Assembly: GCF_006385135.1 (NCBI RefSeq)
Contig: NZ_CP041025.1
Span: forward strand, 3,937,501-4,001,500
Origin: Paremcibacter congregatus
GTDB taxonomy: Bacteria > Pseudomonadota > Alphaproteobacteria > Sphingomonadales > Emcibacteraceae
Length of the DNA: 64,000 bases
Reading direction: 5' to 3'
The notes beneath the pieces are model-generated. The model was given only the letters and a program-made list of their open reading frames with translations. It did no database searches and was not told the DNA's origin. Position numbers and translations under genes: made by a program. Each line of letters opens with the position of its first letter. The first letter of the stretch is position 1. Below, piece after piece: positions 34,908-44,189 of the stretch.

Positions 34908-37325
34908 TTATTTTTTACGGTTTATTTCGTAATTTTGTGGTGGCGTCATACCCAGCAAATGCTGAACGAAATAATCCCATCGTCGCCGCAAAAAGTAAGC
35001 ATTAACTCCGGTAAATGCATGATCTGCATTCGGAATCATGAGCATATCGAAATTCTTGTTGGCCTTGATTAGGGCGTCAATAACCTGCAGGGTTAGAGCC
35101 GGGTGAACATTGTCATCCATATCTCCATGAGCGATTAAAAGCTTGCCTTTAAGGTTTTTTGCATGTCGAGCGTTGATGCCGTTTTCATAGGCTGCATCGC
35201 TGAATGGTCCCTGATAGGTTTCTCCCCAAGACAGCAAATACCCTCTTTGATCATGATTGCCCGCAGAAGATACTGCGACTTTATAAAATTCAGGGTAGCT
35301 CAGCATTGCCCGTGTTGAGGCAAACCCGCCGCCAGAGTGACCATAAATCCCGACGCGCGCCGTATCCATATAGGGATATCGCTCCGCCAATTGCTGAATA
35401 GCTGCAATATGATCGTCCAAATGTCCAGCTTGGCCCAGATCGCCATAAGAGACATCGTGAAACGCCTTCGAGCGGCCCGGCGTTCCCCGCCCGTCAACAG
35501 TGATTACAATAAACCCTAACTCGGCGATAGATTGTGATTCCTGCGAATCAAACACAGCCCGCATAAAGGACTTTTGCGATCTCCATGATTGCGGCCCCGG
35601 ATAGATCGAGTCAATCACAGGATAGGTCTTGTCCGGATCAAAGTCACTGGGGCGAAAAATATTACCATATAAGGAAGTCTTTCCATCCGCTGAGAGAACA
35701 GTGAACGGTTCCGGCAGCACAAAGCCCTCCTCCTGTAATGGTGAGACATCCGCTTGCGTTATCACGGTAGAGGAACGCCCTGTCGTGTCCCGCAACATCA
35801 TCACGGGGGGAAGATCTGGCCGGGACATGGTCTCCACAAAATAACGCCCGGACGGCGAGAAAGCGACTTCATCGGCTTTAGGATGATTCAATAAAATGCC
35901 CATCAGGCTGGATGTACTCACCTTGATCTGGTGGTTCGCCGCCTCTGGGGTCAATAATTTCATCTCCGAGCCATCCAGATTAACACTGTAGAGGTGACTG
36001 TAATAGGGGTCGATACCCGCTTCACGGCCACCAGCTGTGAAATAGACCCGCCCTTTCGCTTCATCAATATAGGCAATTTTCCGGACCTGCCATGCCCCCG
36101 TGGTGATTTGATTCATCAGTTCGCCATTTTTGTTGTAGCGATAAAGATGTCCCCACCCATCCCTCTCCGAATACCAAATAATTTCACCGCTGGCTAACGT
36201 CCGGCTTGTGGGTGTGCCATAGGTTTTAGCGCGCGCATCCGTGTAAGTCTCGCTCCTCTCCTCTATCAGCTCGCTCACCACGCCCGTTCGGGCTTCGATT
36301 TTGAGAAGCTTCTGATTTCTCTGCGTTCTATTCCGGGGAATAATATAGACATATTCATTATTTTTCCCCCACCAGACGCGGCCTTCGGCCAATGGTGAGA
36401 TCATTGTCACGTCAAAGGCGTTATGTTCAACGGGAATTCTGCGCCCCGTCGCCACGTCAAAAATCACCATCTCGGATTTGATGATATGCTCATCGCCCGG
36501 CATGGCGTAGCGGTAGCTATACAATATTGGGCGGGCGCTGCCGTCTTCCGGCACATGTTGCAACAGATGCAAATCCAGAACGTTCCGTTCATCGAGCTTA
36601 TGGGTAATGATTTTCGTGGAGTCCGGCGACCAGACAGCGACGGGCGGTATAGAGACCTTCCACCGCCGCAAGGTTACTGACCTTGTACTGGAATCTGAAA
36701 GTTTGCCATAGCTGTAATGGGTCTGGCCGTCGCGGGTTAGTGGCGTCACTTCGCCATCAGAAAGGTCTCGCAGATAAAGGTTATCGCCCTCGGAGAACAG
36801 CGCCCGCCTTCCATCGGGAGAAACAAGGTCCCCTGGTTTGTCCATGGACGACGACAGCGGTGCACAACCATTCTGTGTCAACGGACAAGCCCATATATTT
36901 TTTGCCACCGCGACTTGTATCACGTCCCCTTCCGATGTCTTCTTAAAGGACCGGAGACGGATATTGAAAGGTGCGACCTCTTCTCCCGTTACTGCCGACA
37001 GGCGCGCTGCAATTTTATGATGATCAAAGGCCGGACGGCGAAAACCAGTTGTCGCATCGGCCAAAATATAAGACTTACCTTCCGGTATGTCGCGGGCATA
37101 CCAGAAAAGATCGGAATCCTCGACCCAGTGATGGTTCACTTTGCCGTTGCGCACATATTTATCTGCATTCCAGTGAAGGAAGCGTTCTGCGCGCTCATAG
37201 TTCTCGGTGGCCATTTGAGTATTCTCAGCCGCAACAACCCCGAAGCTGAATCCCGCAAGCGCATAAATTATGATCGAAAAAGACAAACTTATCCTGTACT
37301 TTTTTCTCGCCAAAAAGAAAAACAT
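34908..37325 (-). CDS. S9-family prolyl oligopeptidase, DPP-IV-like, exported
   Basis: An 805-aa protein: an N-terminal signal/anchor, a beta-propeller (DPP-IV N-domain, about residues 110-540) and a C-terminal alpha/beta-hydrolase domain. The catalytic triad is intact: Ser664 in GIYGHSGGGFAS, Asp737 in HGDMDDNVH, and His769 in NADHAFTG. The family removes Xaa-Pro dipeptides or cleaves after proline. The preceding gene encodes a secreted peptidyl-prolyl isomerase, which could supply the trans-proline form this enzyme needs. It is the active counterpart of the mutated homologue at 46487-48898. Confidence 0.95.
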   Translation of the reverse strand: MFFFLARKKYRISLSFSIIIYALAGFSFGVVAAENTQMATENYERAERFLHWNADKYVRNGKVNHHWVEDSDLFWYARDIPEGKSYILADATTGFRRPAFDHHKIAARLSAVTGEEVAPFNIRLRSFKKTSEGDVIQVAVAKNIWACPLTQNGCAPLSSSMDKPGDLVSPDGRRALFSEGDNLYLRDLSDGEVTPLTRDGQTHYSYGKLSDSSTRSVTLRRWKVSIPPVAVWSPDSTKIITHKLDERNVLDLHLLQHVPEDGSARPILYSYRYAMPGDEHIIKSEMVIFDVATGRRIPVEHNAFDVTMISPLAEGRVWWGKNNEYVYIIPRNRTQRNQKLLKIEARTGVVSELIEERSETYTDARAKTYGTPTSRTLASGEIIWYSERDGWGHLYRYNKNGELMNQITTGAWQVRKIAYIDEAKGRVYFTAGGREAGIDPYYSHLYSVNLDGSEMKLLTPEAANHQIKVSTSSLMGILLNHPKADEVAFSPSGRYFVETMSRPDLPPVMMLRDTTGRSSTVITQADVSPLQEEGFVLPEPFTVLSADGKTSLYGNIFRPSDFDPDKTYPVIDSIYPGPQSWRSQKSFMRAVFDSQESQSIAELGFIVITVDGRGTPGRSKAFHDVSYGDLGQAGHLDDHIAAIQQLAERYPYMDTARVGIYGHSGGGFASTRAMLSYPEFYKVAVSSAGNHDQRGYLLSWGETYQGPFSDAAYENGINARHAKNLKGKLLIAHGDMDDNVHPALTLQVIDALIKANKNFDMLMIPNADHAFTGVNAYFLRRRWDYFVQHLLGMTPPQNYEINRKK

Positions 37326-37334
37326 GCCGATATC

Positions 37335-37994
37335 CTATTTTTGGGTGGTGATATTTGAAATGGAAACGCTGTTGTTGAGCAATTGAGGTAGTATCCATCC
37401 CGGTGCGATGCTTTTCTCATACGCACTCAGGTTGCGGGCGCCCGTCGCGCCATTTTGGATTTTTTCCGCGATATCAATGCCCTCTATCACCTGCCCGAAC
37501 GCCGCGTAACCTGGCCGTTCAGTGGATTCATAATCCAGAAGGCGATTATCGCCCAGACAGATAAAAAACTCCGTTGCCGCTGTACCCGGCGCCCCCCGCG
37601 CCATCGACAGGGTGCCGCGCTGATGGCTAAGTCCACTTTGAGAAGTCGTTTCATGGGGGATGCCTCGACGCGGCTGTTTTTCTTCCGGCCGCCCGCCTTG
37701 AATAAGGACCATTCGCCTCGCAGCGTTGGCTTCACTATGGTCCAGGCGAACGGCCCGATAAAAATGCCCGCCTTCATAGAGCCCTTCCTCAATATTTTGA
37801 ATAAAATTGGCCACCGTAAGCGGAGCTCTTTCTGGATAAAGCTCAGCCGTCATTGGACCAAATTCCGTCGCGATTTCGATGATCACCACTTCTTCCGCCG
37901 TTAATAAAAGCGGGAAGGAAAAAAGCATCACCATTCCACACCCTGCGTAGCATATTTTCTTTGCCAACAGTCCCATTATTGCCTTTGCCAACAT
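37335..37994 (-). CDS. Exported cyclophilin-type peptidyl-prolyl cis-trans isomerase
   Basis: About 219 aa with a signal peptide and a short bacterial cyclophilin domain: FGPMTAELYPERAPLTVANF, HFYRAVR, VLIQGG, RGTLSMARGAPGTAATEFFI and GYAAFGQVIEGIDIAEKIQ. The catalytic Arg in FYRAVR is present. The ATG at 37994 follows GGGAGAG. The gene is 9 bp from the S9 peptidase and 22 bp from the esterase, so it is dedicated to this uptake operon rather than a general housekeeping foldase (inference). Confidence 0.94.
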   Translation of the reverse strand: MLAKAIMGLLAKKICYAGCGMVMLFSFPLLLTAEEVVIIEIATEFGPMTAELYPERAPLTVANFIQNIEEGLYEGGHFYRAVRLDHSEANAARRMVLIQGGRPEEKQPRRGIPHETTSQSGLSHQRGTLSMARGAPGTAATEFFICLGDNRLLDYESTERPGYAAFGQVIEGIDIAEKIQNGATGARNLSAYEKSIAPGWILPQLLNNSVSISNITTQK

Positions 37995-38019
37995 CACTAA
38001 CTCTCCCTCCCGTTTGCTA

Positions 38020-38943
38020 CTATTTAATACAGCCCGTCATAATATAGGCGCAGCCCGGCTTGTCGTAGACCTCTTGCACGCCCCGGATCAGGTTAATCGC
38101 GGGTACGGTCAAATGGGTTTCATGCGGTATGACATACATCTTCTGATGAAACTCCGGCATGGGCCGAGAGGCTAGAAGGGCATGCAGGCGGTATATATTC
38201 GTCACCATTTTATGCTGAGGAGTCTCTTCAAGCGCCCCGGCGCTCATAAAAAGTCTGGCTTTCAGGTCTTTACCTGAATCCATAAAATCCTGAGCATATT
38301 TCAGGGCCGCTTCATTATCATACGCAATGGCCGGGCTGCCGATGATATAGCGGCTGAAGGTTTCCGGCTGATGAAATAATGTATAAAGGCCGAATAATCC
38401 GCCAAAGGAATCCCCAAAAAAAGCGCGATCCCCCTCGATGGTGTTATATTTTTTATCGATGAAGGGGATCAATTCCTCCTGAATGAACTTGAGAAACTCC
38501 GGTGCCCCGCCTGATGTCTTGCCACTCTCAATCTCGAGTATGCCATCCAACGGCATGGTATTTTTACCGCCAGAACCAATCTCCGGCGTCGGTGACAGGT
38601 CACGGCGGCGAACCACTGCGCCGCCCATCGGATGGTCAACGGGATATCCAATGCCCACCATCATAAAGCGTGGCGCATCACCTCCCCCCTGAATATAATG
38701 CATCAGGTTGGCAAGGGGCACACCTGCATTGGCGTCGGTCATATAGAGTACCGGAAAGCGCTCCGAACCGTCCTTTTTCTGCGCCGGGTGCCAGACGTGA
38801 ATTTCATATGTTTGATCGACATATTTCGATGTGATCAGATGGGTTTCTATTTTTGGGATATAGAGCATCTTCTCGGCCGCTTGTGCAAACGACAGGCTTG
38901 CCGCAAGGGACAGGAATAAACTGATGAGAACATATTTGGTCAC
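38020..38943 (-). CDS. Exported esterase (IroE/Fes-like alpha/beta hydrolase)
   Basis: About 307 aa from a GTG start at 38943, chosen because AAAGGAATT lies just upstream and the product VTKYVLISLFLSLAASLSFA is a clear signal peptide; the longer reading adds 40 residues with no such feature. The nucleophile elbow is FFGDSFGGLFGLY, the Asp/Glu region is around FMSAGALEE, and a His lies in PHETHLTV. Related proteins hydrolyse esters of siderophores or other small molecules in the periplasm. It lies 14 bp after the TonB receptor, in the same operon. Confidence 0.9.
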   Translation of the reverse strand: MTKYVLISLFLSLAASLSFAQAAEKMLYIPKIETHLITSKYVDQTYEIHVWHPAQKKDGSERFPVLYMTDANAGVPLANLMHYIQGGGDAPRFMMVGIGYPVDHPMGGAVVRRRDLSPTPEIGSGGKNTMPLDGILEIESGKTSGGAPEFLKFIQEELIPFIDKKYNTIEGDRAFFGDSFGGLFGLYTLFHQPETFSRYIIGSPAIAYDNEAALKYAQDFMDSGKDLKARLFMSAGALEETPQHKMVTNIYRLHALLASRPMPEFHQKMYVIPHETHLTVPAINLIRGVQEVYDKPGCAYIMTGCIK

Positions 38944-39077
38944 GGCAATTCCTTTAACTATATTTATCAAGAGTTTTGAACAAAAGCGGGCGCCAGTGCT
39001 GTTTAATGTCCGCTGTGATGGACAATGATATGCAGGCGATAGGTGAAATCGCCCACATATCAATTCAGCTCTGGACG

Positions 39078-41318
39078 CTAAAAGTCTACCCGCAAGAGTA
39101 CACCAAGACGACGCGGCGCGCGAGAGCGGAAAAGCGGCAGACCCGTCCCGACACCTATCGGATTACTCACCTCATAGGGCAAGAAGTCGTCAAAAATATT
39201 GTCCGCGAAGAGTTCAGCTTTCCACTGGCCCACATTCACCCCAACCCTCATATTCACCACATCATAGCCGCCTGAATAAAGATCTTCTGCATTGGGGACG
39301 CGGCTATAAGATCCGCCCGTGTTCGTGTAATCAGCTCTGATAAAGGCCGAAACCAAATCCGTTACCGGAAATTCATATTCCGCCCTCAACGTCACTTTTC
39401 GGGTAATGGAATTGGGCAGACGGTCCCCTTTCGGGAAGCCTTCCCGGCCCTCATCCACCTTGGCGTCCAGAAGTTGCAAGCCGCCCGATGCCGTAAAGCC
39501 CGTAAATGGGCGAACATCGAATTCCAGTTCGACCCCGGCACTGTGGGCAGACCCTATATTCATGAGATAGGTCAAGGCCGGGTTTAGCAGATTTTGACGA
39601 ATTTGCATGCCCGACCATTTCATGTAGAAGCCAGACAGATTCGCCGAAATTTTATTGTCGAGCCAAGCGCCTTTCACGCCAATTTCATAGTTCCACAGAG
39701 ACTCCGGATTAAAGGTCGCCGAAACATTTGGATCCCCCCCCAACTCCACCGGCACCACGCGCACCGATTCCACATTCGAGTTTACTCCGCCAGCGCGAAA
39801 CCCCCGTGAAATGGTCCCGTAGACTGATGCGTCCTCGGAAAGGTCATATAAAAGACTGAAGCGAGGTTGCACGCTCTCGTAGGTCAGAGGAATATTGATG
39901 TCAATATTGACCGGCGCGAAATCACCCAAATTTCTTTTCGAGTTTCTCTGCTCTTCTCGAAACCAACGCAATCCAGCAACCGCATGCAATTTGTCGGTAA
40001 CATCATACTCCATTTCACCGAATAGGGCATATTGTTCACTTTCTGGCTGTACGACATTATTAAATAGCGTCCTCGGGACTGCCGGAATAGTTTCCGCATC
40101 CGTCAAGATTTCCGCTTGGCCGTTTTTATAAAACAGGCCCGCCGTCCAACGCAACCGCTCGTCCTGATTGGAAATCAGCCGCAGTTCCTCCGTAAAGGCC
40201 GACATGGTCCAATCACCCTCAGTAATGACCCCCGTAATGGGCTCTCCGCCGGTTAGTCCCCCATAGAGCGCATTAACGATATTTAGGATCGCTACCGACG
40301 ATACATCGGAACGCCACGCCATCTCCCGATCAAAATAAGAAGAAGAAGATACTACATTCGCCCAGCCAAGATCATAGTCCAGGGTCATATTATAGATGGT
40401 ATATTTATCCTTCGAGAAGGTGTCGACAAAAAATGTGGTTTCATAATTACGGTCTGACGAATTGATGATCGCCCCGAGATCATTGTCATAATGTTTGATT
40501 GAAGCATCAAGCGTTAAATTTTCACTTTGATAACGTAGTGAGATGCGGCCTTCCGCAATCTTCGCGTCGTTCAGGTCCGGTTCATTGCGATAAACATCAT
40601 CAATATAGCCACCATCGTCTCGGTAATAGCCCGTCGCGCGTACCGCCAGTTTATTCTCAATAATCGGCAAATTCACCATGGCGTCAGCGGTGAGCCCATC
40701 AGACCCATGCGCATAGCTATAATATTGGCCTTGTACCGCCCCTTCGAATTCGTTTAAATTCGGCTTATTGGTAATCACCCGCACCAGCCCCCCCATCGCC
40801 CCTTCGCCATATAGGGTGCCTTGTGGGCCACGCAGGACTTCCACGCGCTCAATATCAAACATCCTGACATCAGGGCCGACATCCACTTGGCCACTAGTAG
40901 TCAAAACATAAGGCGTCTCATCCACATATAAGCCAGAGGTGGCGGCGGTGCCCGGCGTGGGGGAGATACCTCTAATGGTGATCCGTGTAAAGCCTGGCGC
41001 CAGTTCCTGCATCTCAAGCCCTGGTGTCGAAATGGACAATTCGTTCAAATTGCTCACCCCGCGATTTGCGATATCCCGACCTGTCGCGACCCCCACGCTC
41101 ATCGCAACATCCCGCAAACTCTGCTCGCGTTTATTCGCCGTGACCACGATTTCTTCAAACTGGGTTACACCGCCCTCCCCCTCTGCCGCAGCCTCTTCGG
41201 CCAAACTCAACAAAGGGGAATAGGCCAACGTCACCCCGGCCATCAAGGCCACGCGCAACGGGTGTGATAGAAATTTCATCTGCATACTCAAACTGGTTAT
41301 TTTTATATTTTGTGGCAT
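39078..41318 (-). CDS. TonB-dependent receptor
   Basis: A 746-aa receptor without STN domain. The signal peptide precedes EEAAAEGEGG. The TonB box reads FEEIVVTANKREQSL, the plug ends VERVEVLRGPQGTLYGEGAMGGLV, and the barrel ends LGVLLRVDF. The start is supported by GAGGAGG four bases upstream. It is first of five tightly spaced genes (receptor, esterase, cyclophilin, S9 peptidase, amidohydrolase). Lacking STN, it is probably controlled by the divergent transposase-LuxR fusion regulator rather than by FecI/FecR. Confidence 0.96.
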   Translation of the reverse strand: MPQNIKITSLSMQMKFLSHPLRVALMAGVTLAYSPLLSLAEEAAAEGEGGVTQFEEIVVTANKREQSLRDVAMSVGVATGRDIANRGVSNLNELSISTPGLEMQELAPGFTRITIRGISPTPGTAATSGLYVDETPYVLTTSGQVDVGPDVRMFDIERVEVLRGPQGTLYGEGAMGGLVRVITNKPNLNEFEGAVQGQYYSYAHGSDGLTADAMVNLPIIENKLAVRATGYYRDDGGYIDDVYRNEPDLNDAKIAEGRISLRYQSENLTLDASIKHYDNDLGAIINSSDRNYETTFFVDTFSKDKYTIYNMTLDYDLGWANVVSSSSYFDREMAWRSDVSSVAILNIVNALYGGLTGGEPITGVITEGDWTMSAFTEELRLISNQDERLRWTAGLFYKNGQAEILTDAETIPAVPRTLFNNVVQPESEQYALFGEMEYDVTDKLHAVAGLRWFREEQRNSKRNLGDFAPVNIDINIPLTYESVQPRFSLLYDLSEDASVYGTISRGFRAGGVNSNVESVRVVPVELGGDPNVSATFNPESLWNYEIGVKGAWLDNKISANLSGFYMKWSGMQIRQNLLNPALTYLMNIGSAHSAGVELEFDVRPFTGFTASGGLQLLDAKVDEGREGFPKGDRLPNSITRKVTLRAEYEFPVTDLVSAFIRADYTNTGGSYSRVPNAEDLYSGGYDVVNMRVGVNVGQWKAELFADNIFDDFLPYEVSNPIGVGTGLPLFRSRAPRRLGVLLRVDF

Positions 41319-41704
41319 AATGCCTCCTCTATTAACACTTCAATTCGTGACCAGAATTGATAAAATGGCCGCACGTAGTGGCCCTAAATCTTCTCCTTCT
41401 GCGATGGTCGTTTTGAAATGAGGAATGATCTGCCTGTGTTATTCTTGCTATTTTGATCTCACTTCATTCATCGCACCTCTAGTATTGATCGAAATAGAGA
41501 ATAAGTCAGTCCTCATATAAAGGACATTTCCAGCTATTTTTAGTCCGAGTAACGGCTTATGCTTGATATATCTTCCGCTAATGGTGATCTCATGGCCAAT
41601 AAGCACGTTATATTAAACGTAATATTTACTCATTTACATTTTCATAAATAGTTATAAAATATTCACTATTCAGTTTAATATTTATAAAACAGGAAGCCCT
41701 TCAC
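41319..41704. promoter_or_regulatory. Divergent promoter region of the S9/cyclophilin operon and the fusion regulator
   Basis: A 386-bp A/T-rich region between the receptor start (41318) and the CTG start (41705). It must hold promoters in both directions. TTTATAAAA and TTATAAAAT-like -10 candidates lie at about 41652-41690. No clear dyad operator is seen. Confidence 0.5.
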
Positions 41705-43663
41705 CTGGTTAAAGCGCGCTCAACAAAATCAGAAACAGGTCTAAGTCAACGGGAAGCTTTTCGACGAACGGCCGTCGCGCGGGTTTTACAGGGAGAATCT
41801 CCCAAACTGGTCATGGCCGGTAGTGGTCTGCATCTTTCAAATATTTATCATTGGCTTGATAAGTATCGCGCCAATGGCTGGGCGGGACTTCTGGAGAGAA
41901 GTCCACCGGGCCGCCCTCCCAAATTAGGGGCGCTGCAGGATACTATTTTGCAAAAATATGTTGTCGATAATTCTCCGCCCACCTCTCCTCTGACATCGCC
42001 CACACGACTTTGGACACGGCAGCACATAGCAAGTCTGGTGACTGAAAAAACTGGCATTTCCCTTAGCATCACGGCGACCACGCGCCTTCTCGCCCGATAT
42101 GCTGTCCCCTCAGGTCGCCCTCGGACGCGTATCCGACACCTTCATTCCGGGGAGAATTCTGCACGAGCCGAGGATATCCTTGCCGAGCTCACCCGGTTGG
42201 CGCGTCCACAACACGGGAAGATATTTTTAATTCAACTCACCTGTATTGCAATTGTCGACACGAAAATATACTGCCTATCGGCCACAACCTCGAAAGGGGA
42301 AATCAGATTTTCCCTGTCCTCTCTGCGCATGACACCTAGTATCATAAAACGTTTCTTCAAGATTTTACTGAGCGATGAGTCCCGTCCTATCTTTCTTATT
42401 TTCGACACCGGTCAAATCGGAAAAATATTCTCCGATGGTCTTCTGCACCAGATAGAAAGTCTTTTCCCGCAAGTAATGGAAACAACCTCCCTGACAGCCC
42501 ATCCTGCACTCCCCAAGATTCTGACGGCGCCCAGTGAACGGGAAATATCCGACCTCATCGCCCATCTGCACCGCTCCATACTGGACCCTCTACCTTGGTA
42601 TGAATTCTTAAATAGACTAGCTAGGCTGCTTGAATGCAAGGCCTCACTCTCCGTCAATCTTCACCTTTGGTACAGCACAATTCTGTCCAATATTGAAACT
42701 CTGGACTTGAAAAATCTGTTTGCCGTCGCCGAAAAAAGCTGGCCGTCTCACCCATTGAGGACCCATCTAAAGGCCCCCGGCGCGATATATATTCTGAGTG
42801 ATTTATATTCTCCTGCCGACCTTCATCACAATAGCTACTATAATGAGTATTTACAGGGTATCCAAAAAAGCCAAAATGAAATCATTCTTTATATTTCCGG
42901 CCCACTAAAAGCTCCCCGAACCATAAGCCTCACACGTCGGGCGGATCAAGCGCCGTTTGGCAAGGTCGAGAAGGATATATTGTCTAGATTACGTCCCTCT
43001 CTTGAAGTGGCTCTGGAAACCTCGATACGCCTGCGGCAAACTGAACTCTCATTAAAAGCTTTACATGATGCGGCCAGCCATCTCAATGTCGCCACCTTCA
43101 TTTTGGATGGGGCCGGTTTCGTGATCAATAGCAATAGCCACGCGATGGCCCTGGTCACACAACAGCGGGCATTGCGGCTTAATCAGGATCAGCTGATCTG
43201 TGCCAGAACCGAAGACAACAAGACCTTGTCCCAGTTCATCGCACGGTCCATCCAGTGGCGTCGTGCGCCCCAAACCCGCAAGCCAGTCGAAGCGCTGCGC
43301 TTGGAGGTGGACGAAGACCACACGCTGGGTATTTTGGTACAACCCATTGAAATTATACAGTTGGAGAAACCCGCCTATATTGTTTCCACCAACCCTCATG
43401 TGATTATTCACGTCAGTGATCCGACAAAAGTACGGGCAAACATGGATCAAAATCTTATCTCCCATCTCTTTGGTTTGTCTTTGCAAGAATCCCGCCTCAC
43501 CGCCTTACTCGCGACCGGTCTATCGGTAGAGAATGCTGCGCAATCCATGGGCGTAACACTGACCACGGCACGGACTTACCTGCAACGCATTTACCAAAAA
43601 CTCGGTATTAACCGCCAGTCTGATCTCATTCAGTTAATCTCCAATAGTGTTGCCTCCTTATAG
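41705..43663 (+). CDS. Regulator fusing a transposase-like N-terminus to a LuxR-type HTH
   Basis: About 652 aa if started at CTG 41705, which has AGGAAG 8 nt upstream; the first in-frame ATG is 41813 and no ATG/GTG/TTG lies between it and the upstream stop. Reading from CTG gives LSQREAFRRTAVARVLQGES, then NIYHWLDKYRANGWAGLLER and GRPPKL, the winged-HTH opening of IS630-type transposases. A following ~150-residue segment with IAIVDTKIYCLSATT loosely resembles a degraded DDE domain. Residues ~200-540 resemble the sensor region of alphaproteobacterial LuxR-type regulators (DPLPWYEFLNRLARLLE). The C-terminus is a LuxR HTH (SLQESRLTALLATGLSVENA, then TTARTYLQRIYQKLG). It is divergent from the TonB/S9 operon. 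Confidence 0.85.
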   Translation: MVKARSTKSETGLSQREAFRRTAVARVLQGESPKLVMAGSGLHLSNIYHWLDKYRANGWAGLLERSPPGRPPKLGALQDTILQKYVVDNSPPTSPLTSPTRLWTRQHIASLVTEKTGISLSITATTRLLARYAVPSGRPRTRIRHLHSGENSARAEDILAELTRLARPQHGKIFLIQLTCIAIVDTKIYCLSATTSKGEIRFSLSSLRMTPSIIKRFFKILLSDESRPIFLIFDTGQIGKIFSDGLLHQIESLFPQVMETTSLTAHPALPKILTAPSEREISDLIAHLHRSILDPLPWYEFLNRLARLLECKASLSVNLHLWYSTILSNIETLDLKNLFAVAEKSWPSHPLRTHLKAPGAIYILSDLYSPADLHHNSYYNEYLQGIQKSQNEIILYISGPLKAPRTISLTRRADQAPFGKVEKDILSRLRPSLEVALETSIRLRQTELSLKALHDAASHLNVATFILDGAGFVINSNSHAMALVTQQRALRLNQDQLICARTEDNKTLSQFIARSIQWRRAPQTRKPVEALRLEVDEDHTLGILVQPIEIIQLEKPAYIVSTNPHVIIHVSDPTKVRANMDQNLISHLFGLSLQESRLTALLATGLSVENAAQSMGVTLTTARTYLQRIYQKLGINRQSDLIQLISNSVASL

Positions 43664-43843
43664 TGACGTGGCAGTCAATATGCATCTGACAGTCACCACG
43701 CCATTCTAAAGGATCATGACGTTATTCAAAGCATGAGCAGGAAGGGTAATTGCTGGGATAACGCTGTAGCCGAGAGTTTCTTTCATACCCTCAAAACAGA
43801 ATTAATCCATCAACAGAAATTTTACTCCGGCGTTGACAGCTAA
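43661..43843 (+). pseudogene. IS3-family transposase fragment
   Basis: The frame from about 43668 reads [20 protein letters not shown], then [20 protein letters not shown] and LKTELIH, matching the catalytic core of IS3-type transposases (second Asp to Glu region). It stops at 43841. Everything before HSD and after QKFYS is missing, and the first codons are out of frame by one base. It begins exactly at the stop codon of the LuxR-fusion gene, so an insertion may have set that gene's end. Confidence 0.88.
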
Positions 43844-44151
43844 TGCAGCTTGAAAATGCCTGAAACTTACTTGGAGGTAGTTCTATTACGTAAAATATAG
43901 AGACATAATTTAGTCCGCAAAGTCTTCTAAGGGAATATAGCCTTGGCCCTCAGAAACAACAGCTTTGGGCAAACCAAACAAAAAAGAAGTGCTCACTTTC
44001 ATAGCGGACACCCCTATCTGGCACGAATTCAGACCCAACCGGCCAAAAGTGGACTAAACACTTTCTACCCTTCTGAAGCAAATCCAATATTTCAGAGGCC
44101 TTCATCTACCGACTAACGCTTCTACGTCAGTTGGAGAATAAATGTTACCTT
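43844..44151. other. Non-coding spacer at the edge of the A/T-rich block
   Basis: About 300 bp between the IS3 fragment and the small-peptide gene. A stretch around 44007-44025 (AGCGGACACCCCTATCTGG) resembles insertion-sequence end material, but no pair was found. Confidence 0.4.
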
Positions 44152-44182
44152 AAAATGGGGACCCCAATTCGGAATCCCCAAC
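44152..44182 (-). terminator. Terminator-like hairpin after the small peptide gene
   Basis: On the minus strand, GGGGATTCCGAATTGGGGTCCCC can fold into nested stems and is followed by ATTTT. It lies within 10-40 bp of the peptide stop codon. Confidence 0.55.
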
Positions 44183-44189
44183 TAAATGT

